Part shown: positions 15,233-21,862 of the stretch, piece by piece
How positions within the stretch are numbered: position 1 is the stretch's first letter
Layout of the letters: each line of letters starts with the position of its first letter
Assembly: GCA_043798355.1 (NCBI GenBank)
Contig: JAZDOT010000014.1
Coordinates: forward strand, 1-39,538
Source: JAZDOT01 sp043798355
GTDB taxonomy: Bacteria > Patescibacteriota > Gracilibacteria > Peribacterales > Peribacteraceae
DNA: 39,538 nucleotides
Reading direction: 5' to 3'
Notes under the pieces: model-generated
What the model was told of the DNA's origin: nothing
Databases searched by the model: none
The model's input: the letters and a program-made list of their open reading frames with translations, nothing else
Translations under genes and position numbers: made by a program

Positions 15233-16993
15233 TCAATCGAGGGCGAACTTCTTCAGATACTCTTCGCTATCCCTCTTCACCGTTTCCGGCATTGCGGATT
15301 TCGAGAGGAGGCAGTTCCCCAGGACGAGGTAATCCATGTGGGTATGGAGGAAGCAGTTGATGGCGTTCTCCGGCGACTCGACGATCGGTTCGCCTCGGAC
15401 ATTGAACGATGTATTGATGATGACGGGGCAGCCCGTGCGTTTCTCGAAGGCCTTGATGAGATCGTAATACTTCGCATTCTGGCTACGATTGATCGTCTGG
15501 ATCCTCGCCGATCCGTCCACGTGGGTGACGGCGGGGATTCCTTCCCTCTTGTCCGGATGCACGTCCGCGACGAGGAGCATGTAGGGACTCTCGCGGTCCA
15601 GTTTAAAATAGTCCTTCGCGCGCTCTTCGAGGACGGTCGGGGCAAATGGCCGGAAGGATTCGCGGAACTTGATCTTCAGATTCACCTTCTGCCAGTTCTC
15701 GCGGTTCCGCGCATCGGCGATGATGGACCTGTTGCCGAGCGATCTGGGTCCGTACTCCATCCGTCCCTGATACCACCCGATGACGTTCTCGCCTTCGAGG
15801 AGCAGAGAGATTTTCTCGATCAATGCTTCGCCGGAGAGGTGCTCGTACGGAAGGTGTTTCGCATCGAGAACGGTGCGGATGGCATCATTGGAATACTCAT
15901 TCCCGAGGAAGACATTCTCCATACGCTTGAGGCGTTCGCCGTGGAAATGCTGATGCCAGACCGTGAGGGCCGCCCCGAGGGCTCCTCCGGCATCTCCGGC
16001 TGCGGGCTGGATGAAGATATCTTCGAAGAGACCGCTTCGGAGGATTTTCCCGTTGGCGACGCAGTTCAATGCTACGCCTCCGGCCAAACAGAGAAATTTT
16101 GACGGGGCGATCTTCTTCGCATGGGCGACGATCTTCAGCATCACTTCTTCGGTCAGTTCCTGCAGGCTCCGTGCGATGTCTTTGTGGAACTGCGTCAGGG
16201 GGGACTCGGGCGTGCGCCGCGGTTGCCCAAGGAGTTCTTCTATCGTCTTCCCGGTCATCGTGAGGCCGTACTCATAGGTGAAGTACTCCATGTTCAGTGC
16301 AAAACTCCCGTCCTCCTTGAGGTCGATCAGGCGATGCATCTGCTCCATGTACTTCGGCTCGCCGTAGGGGGCGAGGCCCATCACCTTGTACTCGGCGCTG
16401 TTCACGCGGAAGCCGAGGTAGTACGTGAGTGCGGAGTACAGGAGTCCCAGTGAGTGCGGGAAGTGGATTTCTTTCAGGATCTTGCACTCGTTTCCCCGCG
16501 CGGAAGCGATGGTCGTGGTGGCCCATTCACCGACCCCGTCCACGGTGACGACGGTCGCATCCGGAAAGCCCGAGGCGAAGTATGCCGACGCGGCGTGCGA
16601 TGCGTGGTGGGGAACGAAGAAGACGGGGCCGCTGTAGTCCAATTCCCTGCGGATCAACTGCGGCGTCCAGAGCTTCGTCGTCATCCACTCCTGCATAATC
16701 ATGTGAAACTGCCGGAACCCCCGCGGCCAGACCTTGATGGATGTCTGCAGGATGCGATCGAAGAACTTCAGGAGCGGCTTTTCGTAGAAAGCGACGGCGG
16801 AGAGATCCGAAGAACTAATCCCAGCAAATTTCAACGCTTCGCGGACGGCATTCTCCGGGAATGCATCGTCATGCTTGTTCCTCGTATAGCGCTCTTCCTG
16901 CGCGGCGAAGAGTACTTCATTGTCTTTCAGGAGCACGACGGCGCTGTCGTGGTAGAAGCAGGAGATGCCGAGAATGTAGATCGGCTTTGCCAC
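15233..16993 (-). CDS. Carbamoyltransferase (NodU/CmcH family)
   Basis: A 586-residue enzyme that would transfer a carbamoyl group from carbamoyl phosphate, via an adenylate, to a hydroxyl of a sugar or glycan. The N-terminal Kae1-like domain starts ILGISCFYHDSAVVLL, with metal-binding His residues in PHHASHAASAYFASGF (about 128) and the phosphate loop TVDGVGEWATTTIA. LCLAGGVALNCVANGKI (about 304) and AAGDAGGALGAA follow. The C-terminal domain has GRMEYGPRSLGNRSI and the conserved FRPFAPTVLEE and INTSFNVRGEPIV. Length is normal. The start is GTG 16993, 3 bp after the SxtJ-like gene. The triad with the two small membrane proteins is a recurrent arrangement in surface-glycan clusters. Confidence 0.95.
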   Translation of the reverse strand: MAKPIYILGISCFYHDSAVVLLKDNEVLFAAQEERYTRNKHDDAFPENAVREALKFAGISSSDLSAVAFYEKPLLKFFDRILQTSIKVWPRGFRQFHMIMQEWMTTKLWTPQLIRRELDYSGPVFFVPHHASHAASAYFASGFPDATVVTVDGVGEWATTTIASARGNECKILKEIHFPHSLGLLYSALTYYLGFRVNSAEYKVMGLAPYGEPKYMEQMHRLIDLKEDGSFALNMEYFTYEYGLTMTGKTIEELLGQPRRTPESPLTQFHKDIARSLQELTEEVMLKIVAHAKKIAPSKFLCLAGGVALNCVANGKILRSGLFEDIFIQPAAGDAGGALGAALTVWHQHFHGERLKRMENVFLGNEYSNDAIRTVLDAKHLPYEHLSGEALIEKISLLLEGENVIGWYQGRMEYGPRSLGNRSIIADARNRENWQKVNLKIKFRESFRPFAPTVLEERAKDYFKLDRESPYMLLVADVHPDKREGIPAVTHVDGSARIQTINRSQNAKYYDLIKAFEKRTGCPVIINTSFNVRGEPIVESPENAINCFLHTHMDYLVLGNCLLSKSAMPETVKRDSEEYLKKFALD

Positions 16994-16996
16994 TCT

Positions 16997-17221
16997 TTAA
17001 AATTGGTACCGCAGTCCGTTTTCCACTTCCTCCGGCGGATTGACCCAGTACGTTGCAGGGGAGGGGTGATGGCGGAAGAGTTTCGCGATCTTCAGTGCAA
17101 TCGCGTAGAGAGCGATGATACTCACCCAGGCGATTGTGAGAAGAATGAAACTCAAGACCCGCCCGATGGCATGACCGATGTTCTTCCATCCTTGCCAGAG
17201 GATGCGTACGAGTGCAGGCAT
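16997..17221 (-). CDS. Small membrane protein, SxtJ-like, carbamoyltransferase partner
   Basis: A 74-residue protein with one long or two short hydrophobic helices (about 18-46) and a hydrophilic C-terminus containing PSPATYWVNPPEEVENG. Small membrane proteins of the SxtJ type are commonly encoded next to NodU/CmcH carbamoyltransferases; this one resembles their C-terminal part. ATG 17221 follows the DUF5989 stop by 3 bp, and its own stop precedes the carbamoyltransferase start by 3 bp, so the three form a tight operon. Its role is unknown; anchoring or assembling the enzyme at the membrane is an inference. Confidence 0.72.
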   Translation of the reverse strand: MPALVRILWQGWKNIGHAIGRVLSFILLTIAWVSIIALYAIALKIAKLFRHHPSPATYWVNPPEEVENGLRYQF

Positions 17222-17224
17222 GGA

Positions 17225-17404
17225 TTAAAAAATCGTATAGATGAAGGGAGCCAGCGGGGAGCCCTGCGCGAAGATGAGGATGAGCCCCAGGAAGACGAGT
17301 GTCAGGATCATGGGGAGCAGCCACCACTTCTTGCGTACGCGCATGAATTGCCAGATGTCACGGAAGATCGCGAGCTTCTCAATTCCGCGTGTGAGGAAGG
17401 ACAT
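17225..17404 (-). CDS. DUF5989 family small membrane protein
   Basis: A 59-residue protein from ATG 17404 with the pattern typical of DUF5989: an N-terminal amphipathic part, then FMRVRKKWWLLPMILTL, one transmembrane helix and the ending SPLAPFIYTIF. An upstream in-frame extension is read from an AGCTATGAG tandem repeat and is not convincing. It is the first gene of the operon with the SxtJ-like protein and the carbamoyltransferase. Genes of this family usually sit beside carbamoyltransferases; no biochemical role is known to me. Confidence 0.85.
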   Translation of the reverse strand: MSFLTRGIEKLAIFRDIWQFMRVRKKWWLLPMILTLVFLGLILIFAQGSPLAPFIYTIF

Positions 17405-17474
17405 GGGTGGAGTATAGCGAAGCTTTGAGCTATGAGCTATGAGCTCTGAGTAACTTCGCACTGCGAGAATGTAG

Positions 17475-17494
17475 GGGCGCAGCGCGCTGCGCCC
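17475..17494. repeat. Perfect 20-bp GC palindrome with T-run
   Basis: GGGCGCAGCGCGCTGCGCCC is followed on the + strand by TTTT. It lies just beyond the 3' end of the site-2 protease gene (minus strand) and before DUF5989. The form GTAGGGGCGC... suggests a dispersed repeat. It could also act as a hairpin barrier between the two minus-strand units. Confidence 0.65.
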
Positions 17495-17497
17495 TTT

Positions 17498-18172
17498 TCA
17501 TAACAATCCTGCCACAGTGTTCATTGCGCTCAGGACAACGGACATGATTCCCCCGATCCAGCCGAAGAGAATGGGGATGTTCAGGAACTGGTCAACAACA
17601 AGGAGAATCAAGAGAATGACCGGCCCCCGGCGCATGAATGTCTCATAACGGTCGTCGTACTTGAGAGGGATGAAGAGATGGAGCACCTTCGAACCATCGA
17701 GCGGGGCGATGGGCAGGAGATTGAAGGCCATGAAGCCGAGATTGATGAAGATGGAGGTGCGCAGAATCATTTCGACGACTGCGAGAATTCCTGCCGATGT
17801 TCCCGGTTGCAGGATTCCCATCGCAGAAGAACCGACTGTGCCATGTACGAAGAGCAGCAAGAGCGCGAAGGCGATCCATGCGAGGAGGAAATTCGAGAGG
17901 GGCCCCGCGAGGGAGACTACAGCGGTATCGCGCTTGGGGTGGCGAAAGTAGTGCGGGTTGATGGGGACGGGTTTCCCCCAGCCGAAGCCGACGAGGACGA
18001 ACATGAGGGCGCCGAGAGGATCGATGTGCGCGAGGGGATTCAGGGTCAGCCGCCCTTCGTACTCGGCCGTCGGATCGCCGAACATGCGTGCCACGAATCC
18101 GTGCGCCCATTCATGCACGCTGAGTGCGATCAGGATGGAGATGATGGCGGGAGGGGAGAGGAAAGTTCCCAT
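17498..18172 (-). CDS. Site-2 protease family membrane metalloprotease (M50B)
   Basis: From ATG 18172 the product is 224 residues with about five to six membrane helices. The zinc-binding motif is H20-EWA-H24 (HExxH) in the first helix after SVHEWAHGFVARMFGD. The third ligand motif is NLLPIAPLDG (NxxPxxxLDG) near residue 165. This matches the short SpoIVFB/YwhC-like branch without a PDZ domain. Such proteases cleave transmembrane segments of membrane-bound factors; the substrate here is unknown. A TTG 18217 start would add 15 residues that do not look like the family. It stands alone, upstream (in its own direction) of the carbamoyltransferase operon. Confidence 0.88.
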   Translation of the reverse strand: MGTFLSPPAIISILIALSVHEWAHGFVARMFGDPTAEYEGRLTLNPLAHIDPLGALMFVLVGFGWGKPVPINPHYFRHPKRDTAVVSLAGPLSNFLLAWIAFALLLLFVHGTVGSSAMGILQPGTSAGILAVVEMILRTSIFINLGFMAFNLLPIAPLDGSKVLHLFIPLKYDDRYETFMRRGPVILLILLVVDQFLNIPILFGWIGGIMSVVLSAMNTVAGLL

Positions 18173-18257
18173 GCGTTGTATTGTAGGGAGTTTTGATCGG
18201 GGAGGGAAAGGTACCAAAGAAAAAGAGGAAAAAAGAGGGCAAAGAAGGAAAAGATGT

Positions 18258-18282
18258 AGAGACGAACCGCGGGTTCATCTCT
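18258..18282. repeat. Hairpin upstream of rpmB
   Basis: AGAGACGAACC pairs with GGTTCATCTCT around GCG with one mismatch. It lies between the protease and rpmB starts, in a 200-bp divergent intergenic region that otherwise shows only a purine-rich tract (18200-18255). It could be a dispersed repeat or a 5'-UTR structure of rpmB. Confidence 0.5.
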
Positions 18283-18375
18283 CTTCTCTCGCATACGCCG
18301 AATTGTACCGAGTGAAGAAAATGCCGATATCCGTTTGACGATGCATCCTCTTCTTCAGTAGGCTTCGGAGCACTC

Positions 18376-18585
18376 ATGTCACGACGATGCGTCAAGACCG
18401 GTCGGCAGACGGGCCGCGGGAACACCCGCAGCCATTCGATGAGGCATACCCGCAGGTCCTACAGGGCGAATATCCAAAAGAAGCGCGTTTTCGACCCCAA
18501 AACGGGTTCCTATACAACGATGAAGGTGTCCGCCGCGTACCTGCGGACACTGGCCAAGCGGTTACAGCAGGGGAAGAGCGTGTAG
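18376..18585 (+). CDS. rpmB: Large ribosomal subunit protein bL28
   Basis: A 69-residue, strongly basic protein. It begins MSRRCVKTGRQTGRGNTRSH, matching the conserved bL28 N-terminus (xCxxTGKxxxxGNxxSH), and continues with TRRSYRANIQKKRVF (the xxRxxPNLQxxR segment) and MKVSAAYLRTLAKR (the VSxxxLRTIxK segment). It is near the short end for the family. It binds 23S rRNA in the large subunit. GGAG precedes the ATG. It is monocistronic and convergent with the lipoprotein gene, with only 2 bp between the stops. Confidence 0.93.
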   Translation: MSRRCVKTGRQTGRGNTRSHSMRHTRRSYRANIQKKRVFDPKTGSYTTMKVSAAYLRTLAKRLQQGKSV

Positions 18586-18587
18586 CC

Positions 18588-19088
18588 TTATTCGTCGCAG
18601 AAGTTCTTCAGAACCTCCGGCGGAAAGCCGAGGGTATTTTGCAGTTCTCCGCAAGGCACAGCTCCGTTTCCGTCGAAGGCAAGGGTCCAGGCATTTTTGG
18701 TTCTCTTGGCGAGGAAGATTCCGCCTTCAGCACCCGGAGCGAACGAAACAGATCCGGTTGCAAAATCGCCTTCCTGCATCACGATCCGTGCAGTAACGCT
18801 CCCGGACTGCTTTTTATATTTCTGCTCGAGGAGCTTGCCGATGGCGGACGCCGCCTCCGGGTTGCAGGGGTCTTCCCAGATGCGCAGGCATTTCTGCGCT
18901 TCTCCGCACCACGAGTATCCAGCGGATCCGATGCATCCGTGCACATCGCGGTCGCCGCCGACGACGGGGGAGGAGGAAGTTTCTGCGGGTGGCGGTTGAT
19001 TGGCTGCGGGGGGCGGAGAGACGGTGCATCCGGCGAGCAGGATGTTTCCGAGGAGGAAGAGGGGGGAGAGGCGCAAGGGTGTTGGCAT
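18588..19088 (-). CDS. Putative lipoprotein, function unknown
   Basis: A 166-residue protein with a signal peptide (about 1-20) ending in the lipobox LLAGC, so Cys20 would be lipidated and the protein exported. A Pro-rich linker (PPPAANQPPPAETSSSP) follows. The globular part contains the Cys-rich segment HGCIGSAGYSWCGEAQKC and WEDPC, compatible with disulfides, as seen in Trp/Cys-containing secreted lipoproteins of uncultured bacteria. I chose ATG 19088; the frame extends to 19133 but the added residues spoil the signal peptide. It is convergent with rpmB. Confidence 0.78.
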   Translation of the reverse strand: MPTPLRLSPLFLLGNILLAGCTVSPPPAANQPPPAETSSSPVVGGDRDVHGCIGSAGYSWCGEAQKCLRIWEDPCNPEAASAIGKLLEQKYKKQSGSVTARIVMQEGDFATGSVSFAPGAEGGIFLAKRTKNAWTLAFDGNGAVPCGELQNTLGFPPEVLKNFCDE

Positions 19089-19181
19089 AATGTGGAGCGG
19101 AAAAGATATGTATATCATAGGATTTTTTCTCAAAATAGCCTTTTTTTGTAGGGTTTTCCCATTTTTATAGTTTGATATGAT

Positions 19182-19210
19182 TTGACATGGTAAATGTATT
19201 ATATTACATA
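19182..19210 (+). promoter_or_regulatory. Candidate promoter of the Phd/Doc-like pair
   Basis: TTGACA (19182-19187) is followed after 17 nt by TACATA (19205-19210), in an AT-rich region directly upstream of the operator palindrome. The -35 is perfect; the -10 is weak. Confidence 0.4.
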
Positions 19211-19216
19211 AATATT

Positions 19217-19234
19217 TACATATAATTATATGTA
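19217..19234. promoter_or_regulatory. Perfect 18-bp palindrome, probable toxin-antitoxin operator
   Basis: TACATATAATTATATGTA is exactly self-complementary and lies 17 bp upstream of the antitoxin ATG. Phd-type antitoxins repress their own operon through palindromes at this place. Confidence 0.7.
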
Positions 19235-19250
19235 TATTAGAATGAGGAGC

Positions 19251-19511
19251 ATGAAAACTATCCTCCCCATTATCACCATGAGCGAATTACAGAGGAATGC
19301 AAAAAAGGCACTTTCCTCTATTCAAGACTTCGCGCTCATTCAGAGTCATGGGAAAGATGTTGCGGTCGTGTTGAGTGCTCCATTGGGGCATGTTCTTCTT
19401 AAGTCGGATAACTTGATGGGATTACTCGCCGCTGTACCGGATAACGAGAATATCACCGCAAAGCTCGATGCCATGATTGGGAATGTTATTCGTGAATTGA
19501 GCAAGCGATGA
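19251..19511 (+). CDS. Phd/YefM-like antitoxin
   Basis: An 86-residue protein. The segment ITMSELQRNAKKALSSI followed by ALIQSHGKDVAVVLS fits the Phd/YefM fold, in which the N-terminal part binds the operator and dimerises. The C-terminal part (about 50-86) is variable, as expected for the toxin-neutralising tail. The start at 19251 has GAGGAG directly ahead; ATG 19230 and 19242 are alternatives but the former lies in the palindrome. Its TGA overlaps the toxin ATG by 4 bp. It would neutralise the Doc-like product. Confidence 0.8.
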   Translation: MKTILPIITMSELQRNAKKALSSIQDFALIQSHGKDVAVVLSAPLGHVLLKSDNLMGLLAAVPDNENITAKLDAMIGNVIRELSKR

Positions 19512-20005
19512 TCCAGTACCCCACTCTTCCCGTCTGCGTTAAAATCCTTTTTCCTTTTATCAGGGATCGCATGGCTGCACGCGAGCCTGTACCACGATAC
19601 GAGTATGAGGAGGTTGGAATGAAGAAGCTCGCTTCCACACTGGAATTGATGAAGAGATCAAACTACTCACCTCTGCTTGCAAAGGCAGCCTACCTCTTCT
19701 GTTCGATTATTGATGGTCATCACTTCAGTAACGGCAACAAGCGCCTCGCCGTAGCGCTCCTTACATACTTCCTCATGATGAATGGCTATGACGTTCACGT
19801 TCCGCTCCTGGCGGAACTGCAACGACGTATGAAGCGTGTTTTTCCGAAGCTGATATGGGAACATATTGACATATTTGCCCTGGCGGAAGAGTACTTCTTC
19901 TACCATCTGGCCCTCGTGATCGCTGACAGGAATCAGAAAGGCAATCTCACGTTCTCTCAGGAGCAGACGCTCGTCCGAAACTTATTGAAGTACATTACGC
20001 GGTAG
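19508..20005 (+). CDS. doc: Doc-like toxin with Fic fold
   Basis: A 165-residue Fic/Doc-family protein. The active-site motif HHFSNGNKRLAV (about 75-86) matches HxFx[DN]xNKR, the Doc variant of the Fic motif, with the catalytic His and the phosphate-binding NKR. Phage P1 Doc phosphorylates EF-Tu to stop translation; the same reaction here is inference. Length is longer than P1 Doc (126 aa), owing to an extra C-terminal helical region (AEEYFFYHLALVIADRNQ). It is translationally coupled to the antitoxin (ATGA), and its stop lies 3 bp from the convergent stop of the GGQ protein gene. Confidence 0.86.
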   Translation: MIQYPTLPVCVKILFPFIRDRMAAREPVPRYEYEEVGMKKLASTLELMKRSNYSPLLAKAAYLFCSIIDGHHFSNGNKRLAVALLTYFLMMNGYDVHVPLLAELQRRMKRVFPKLIWEHIDIFALAEEYFFYHLALVIADRNQKGNLTFSQEQTLVRNLLKYITR

Positions 20006-20008
20006 AAA

Positions 20009-20428
20009 TTATTCTCCCCCCAAATTTTCATGCAGCGCACTGATCCGTTGCTCTTTGATGGAACTGCGGTGATGTTTTTGTTTGAGCATCTTTTCTTTTG
20101 CTTTCCTGCTGCGCCGCGCCCTCTGTTTGCGAATCTTGAATATTTCTTGCTGATTCTTGGACTCTTTGCCCTTCACCTGCTCTTCGATTTTTTGGATGAG
20201 GAGCTCATAGGCAGCGATACGATTCAAGTGCTGTTCGCGGAACCGCTGCACGCGGACGAGGGTGCCGGTCGGGCGGTGCGTGAGTTCAACGCAACTTTCT
20301 GTCTTATTGATCTTCTGCCCGCCGTGCCCGCTCCCGCGCGTGAAAAATTCCTCGATTTCTGTAGGAAGAATCTTCAGCTCCGTTGCGAGGGCGAGGATAT
20401 GCGGTGGAAGTTCAACGGGGAAAGACAT
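20009..20428 (-). CDS. GGQ-motif release factor-like protein (ArfB / C12orf65-type)
   Basis: A 139-residue RF-1 domain protein lacking the codon-recognition domain. The catalytic loop is RGSGHGGQKINKTESCVEL (about 30-48), with the GGQ that triggers peptidyl-tRNA hydrolysis on the ribosome. The C-terminal third is very basic and helical (KIRKQRARRSRKAKEKMLKQKH), as in ArfB and C12orf65, where it enters the mRNA channel of stalled ribosomes. This suggests a ribosome-rescue role. ATG 20428 fits the family; the frame continues upstream only through an AT-rich repeat. Confidence 0.88.
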   Translation of the reverse strand: MSFPVELPPHILALATELKILPTEIEEFFTRGSGHGGQKINKTESCVELTHRPTGTLVRVQRFREQHLNRIAAYELLIQKIEEQVKGKESKNQQEIFKIRKQRARRSRKAKEKMLKQKHHRSSIKEQRISALHENLGGE

Positions 20429-20465
20429 ATTTGAATTGATAATGGAAAATGGATAATTGATAATT
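20429..20465. repeat. AT-rich repeat (AATTGATAAT type)
   Basis: TTGAATTGATAATGGAAAATGGATAATTGATAATT-like sequence with direct and inverted ATTGATAAT units lies between the GGQ protein start and the TrmB stop. The style resembles the repeats flanking the bS23-type gene. Confidence 0.5.
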
Positions 20466-20504
20466 CTTCGGGCAGAGAAAGGATACAGGAAGAATGAGCG
20501 TTGT

Positions 20505-21260
20505 TCACTTTGCCACGAATGCTGTCGCACCCAACCAGGCGAGGTCAAAGACCGCCTTCATCGTTCGCGTGAACGTAGCGCTCTCCACGATGATCCCGAG
20601 GAGTTCAGAGGGATTGAGCGAGACCACACCTACGGCATTGCCGAAGAGGAGGATTTCATTCTCGAACGGGAACTGTTCGCGGTTCACCAGCAGGATTTCA
20701 ATCAGCGCGGGATCGTACCCTTTCGGCAGGAACGGCTCGATGGCGCGCACGCTCTCGACGGTATTCGGCGAGAGGTAGCGGGCTTTCATCTTCTTCTCGA
20801 AGCGTTTCCGCGTGTACTCCCGGAAGAAATCCGGGAAGAATTCGGTCACCTGCTTCAGGTTCGTGTAACCGAGGAGTTCCCCTTTGGCGGTGAGGGATTC
20901 CAGAAACACGCGCTCCACGCCGTCGCGGCCTTCGTAGGAGCGCATCTTCGGACGGAATCCGTGCGGACTCGTGAGTGCCTTCAGTCCCGGGATGAGGGAC
21001 TTCGCGATGGCGGTCTTCTCCAACATCAATTCTTGCAGCCGTTCGGGCGGTTCAGGGGCGAAGCATTTGATGCCGTTTCGGTTGTACTGGCTCAGGAGTT
21101 TTTTCTCGAGCAGGTTCTCCAGTGTGTGGTAGCAGCTGACGCGATGCACCCCGGCCTTCCGCGCGATCACGGAGACCGGGCCGCCGTTTATTTCCAGACA
21201 GGCAAGATAGACTTGAGCTTCTTCATTGGTGAGGCCTAATTTTTGCAGTTCGAGCATCAT
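20505..21260 (-). CDS. TrmB-family transcriptional regulator
   Basis: A 251-residue protein. The N-terminal winged helix (about 1-75) begins LQKLGLTNEEAQVYLACLE and contains VSVIARKAGVHRVSCYHTLENLLEKKLL, the TrmB HTH pattern. The C-terminal part (about 90-251) is the TrmB effector/PLD-like domain type. Such proteins sense sugars or other small ligands in archaea; in CPR bacteria the ligands are unknown. Two adjacent ATGs (21260, 21257) could start it. It is transcribed away from the Cys-rich array, with the bS23-type cassette lying between it and array gene 1. A second TrmB relative has the same divergent position at 36628, which suggests both control array genes. Confidence 0.85.
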   Translation of the reverse strand: MMLELQKLGLTNEEAQVYLACLEINGGPVSVIARKAGVHRVSCYHTLENLLEKKLLSQYNRNGIKCFAPEPPERLQELMLEKTAIAKSLIPGLKALTSPHGFRPKMRSYEGRDGVERVFLESLTAKGELLGYTNLKQVTEFFPDFFREYTRKRFEKKMKARYLSPNTVESVRAIEPFLPKGYDPALIEILLVNREQFPFENEILLFGNAVGVVSLNPSELLGIIVESATFTRTMKAVFDLAWLGATAFVAK

Positions 21261-21275
21261 GTGGTGCCAACCATA

Positions 21276-21299
21276 AACAATTAACTTTTAACAATTAAC
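21276..21299. repeat. 14-bp tandem AT-rich repeat, left flank of the bS23-type gene
   Basis: AACAATTAAC occurs at 21276-21285 and 21290-21299 (14-bp period). An inverted relative with the same period flanks the other side of the gene. The left copy overlaps the stop region of the bS23-type gene. Confidence 0.6.
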
Positions 21300-21664
21300 T
21301 TTTTTTCTGAGCGGAGTGTTTTGATGAAACCACCCAGTTGTTTCACAAGGTGTTCTGCCTCCTTTTCAATATCCGCCCGCATTGCTTCCGTAACAAGTTT
21401 TTCATCGAATGCAGCATCAAATCCTGCAATGCACTCATTGAGTGATCCTATGGATATTTCAAGAAAACGGGCAAAATCAAGATCGGAATGCTTTGCAGAT
21501 CCCTCTGCAATATTAAGAAGGACAGAGAGACATGAGCGATGAATTTGATCGACTAGTCGGTATCGTTCTGTCGCGGGGAATGTTTTTATCACAGAAGCTA
21601 CCTTGCTTCGGAATGCTCGTGCGTCTTGGTACACTTGGAAATCGTGGAATCGAAAAGTTTTCAT
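21281..21664 (-). CDS. Four-helix bundle protein (bS23 / 23S rRNA intervening-sequence type)
   Basis: A 127-residue protein starting MKTFRFHDFQVYQDARAF, then VDQIHRSCLSVLLNIAEG, the diagnostic segment of the IVS/bS23 family, and DFARFLEISIGSLNECIAG. The family forms four-helix bundles that assemble as pentamers. It was first seen inside 23S rRNA intervening sequences and also occurs as free-standing cassettes. Here it stands between TrmB1 and array gene 1, and its ends coincide with 14-bp tandem AT-rich repeats in opposite orientation, which suggests insertion as a cassette. ATG 21664 matches the family start; an upstream ATG at 21679 lies in the repeat. Confidence 0.9.
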   Translation of the reverse strand: MKTFRFHDFQVYQDARAFRSKVASVIKTFPATERYRLVDQIHRSCLSVLLNIAEGSAKHSDLDFARFLEISIGSLNECIAGFDAAFDEKLVTEAMRADIEKEAEHLVKQLGGFIKTLRSEKKLIVKS

Positions 21665-21667
21665 AAA

Positions 21668-21691
21668 GTTAATAGTCAATTGTTAATAGTC
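21668..21691. repeat. 14-bp tandem AT-rich repeat, right flank of the bS23-type gene
   Basis: GTTAATAGTC at 21668-21677 and 21682-21691 (14-bp period), separated by AATT. It is the inverted counterpart of the left-flank repeat. Confidence 0.6.
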
Positions 21692-21711
21692 ACAGGTTAT
21701 CATATCACTGT

Positions 21712-21797
21712 TGTAGAATATTTTCTACAGAATATAGATATTAATTTTTGGCTTCAGTATGTCCAAATAAGTCGTTTAACAGTGATACTGTTGGACA
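21712..21797 (+). promoter_or_regulatory. AT-rich upstream region of the array with three inverted repeats
   Basis: TGTAGAA-TATT-TTCTACA (21712-21729), AACAGT-GAT-ACTGTT (21778-21792) and the wider pair TGTCCAA/TTGGACA (21760-21766 and 21791-21797) lie in the 198 bp between the bS23-type gene and array gene 1. They are candidate operators, for example for the nearby TrmB protein. No convincing -35/-10 pair was seen. Confidence 0.45.
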
Positions 21798-21862
21798 AAA
21801 ATGACTATACAGTTCAATCTAGCAATGCTGCGGCCAGTTTCTATGCCCAGCATTTTTTGTAT

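Noticed and set aside
21626..21862. 79-residue N-terminal extension of array protein 1
   Set aside because: It is AT-rich, overlaps the bS23-type gene and its repeats, and no paralogue has it; ATG 21863 matches the family start.
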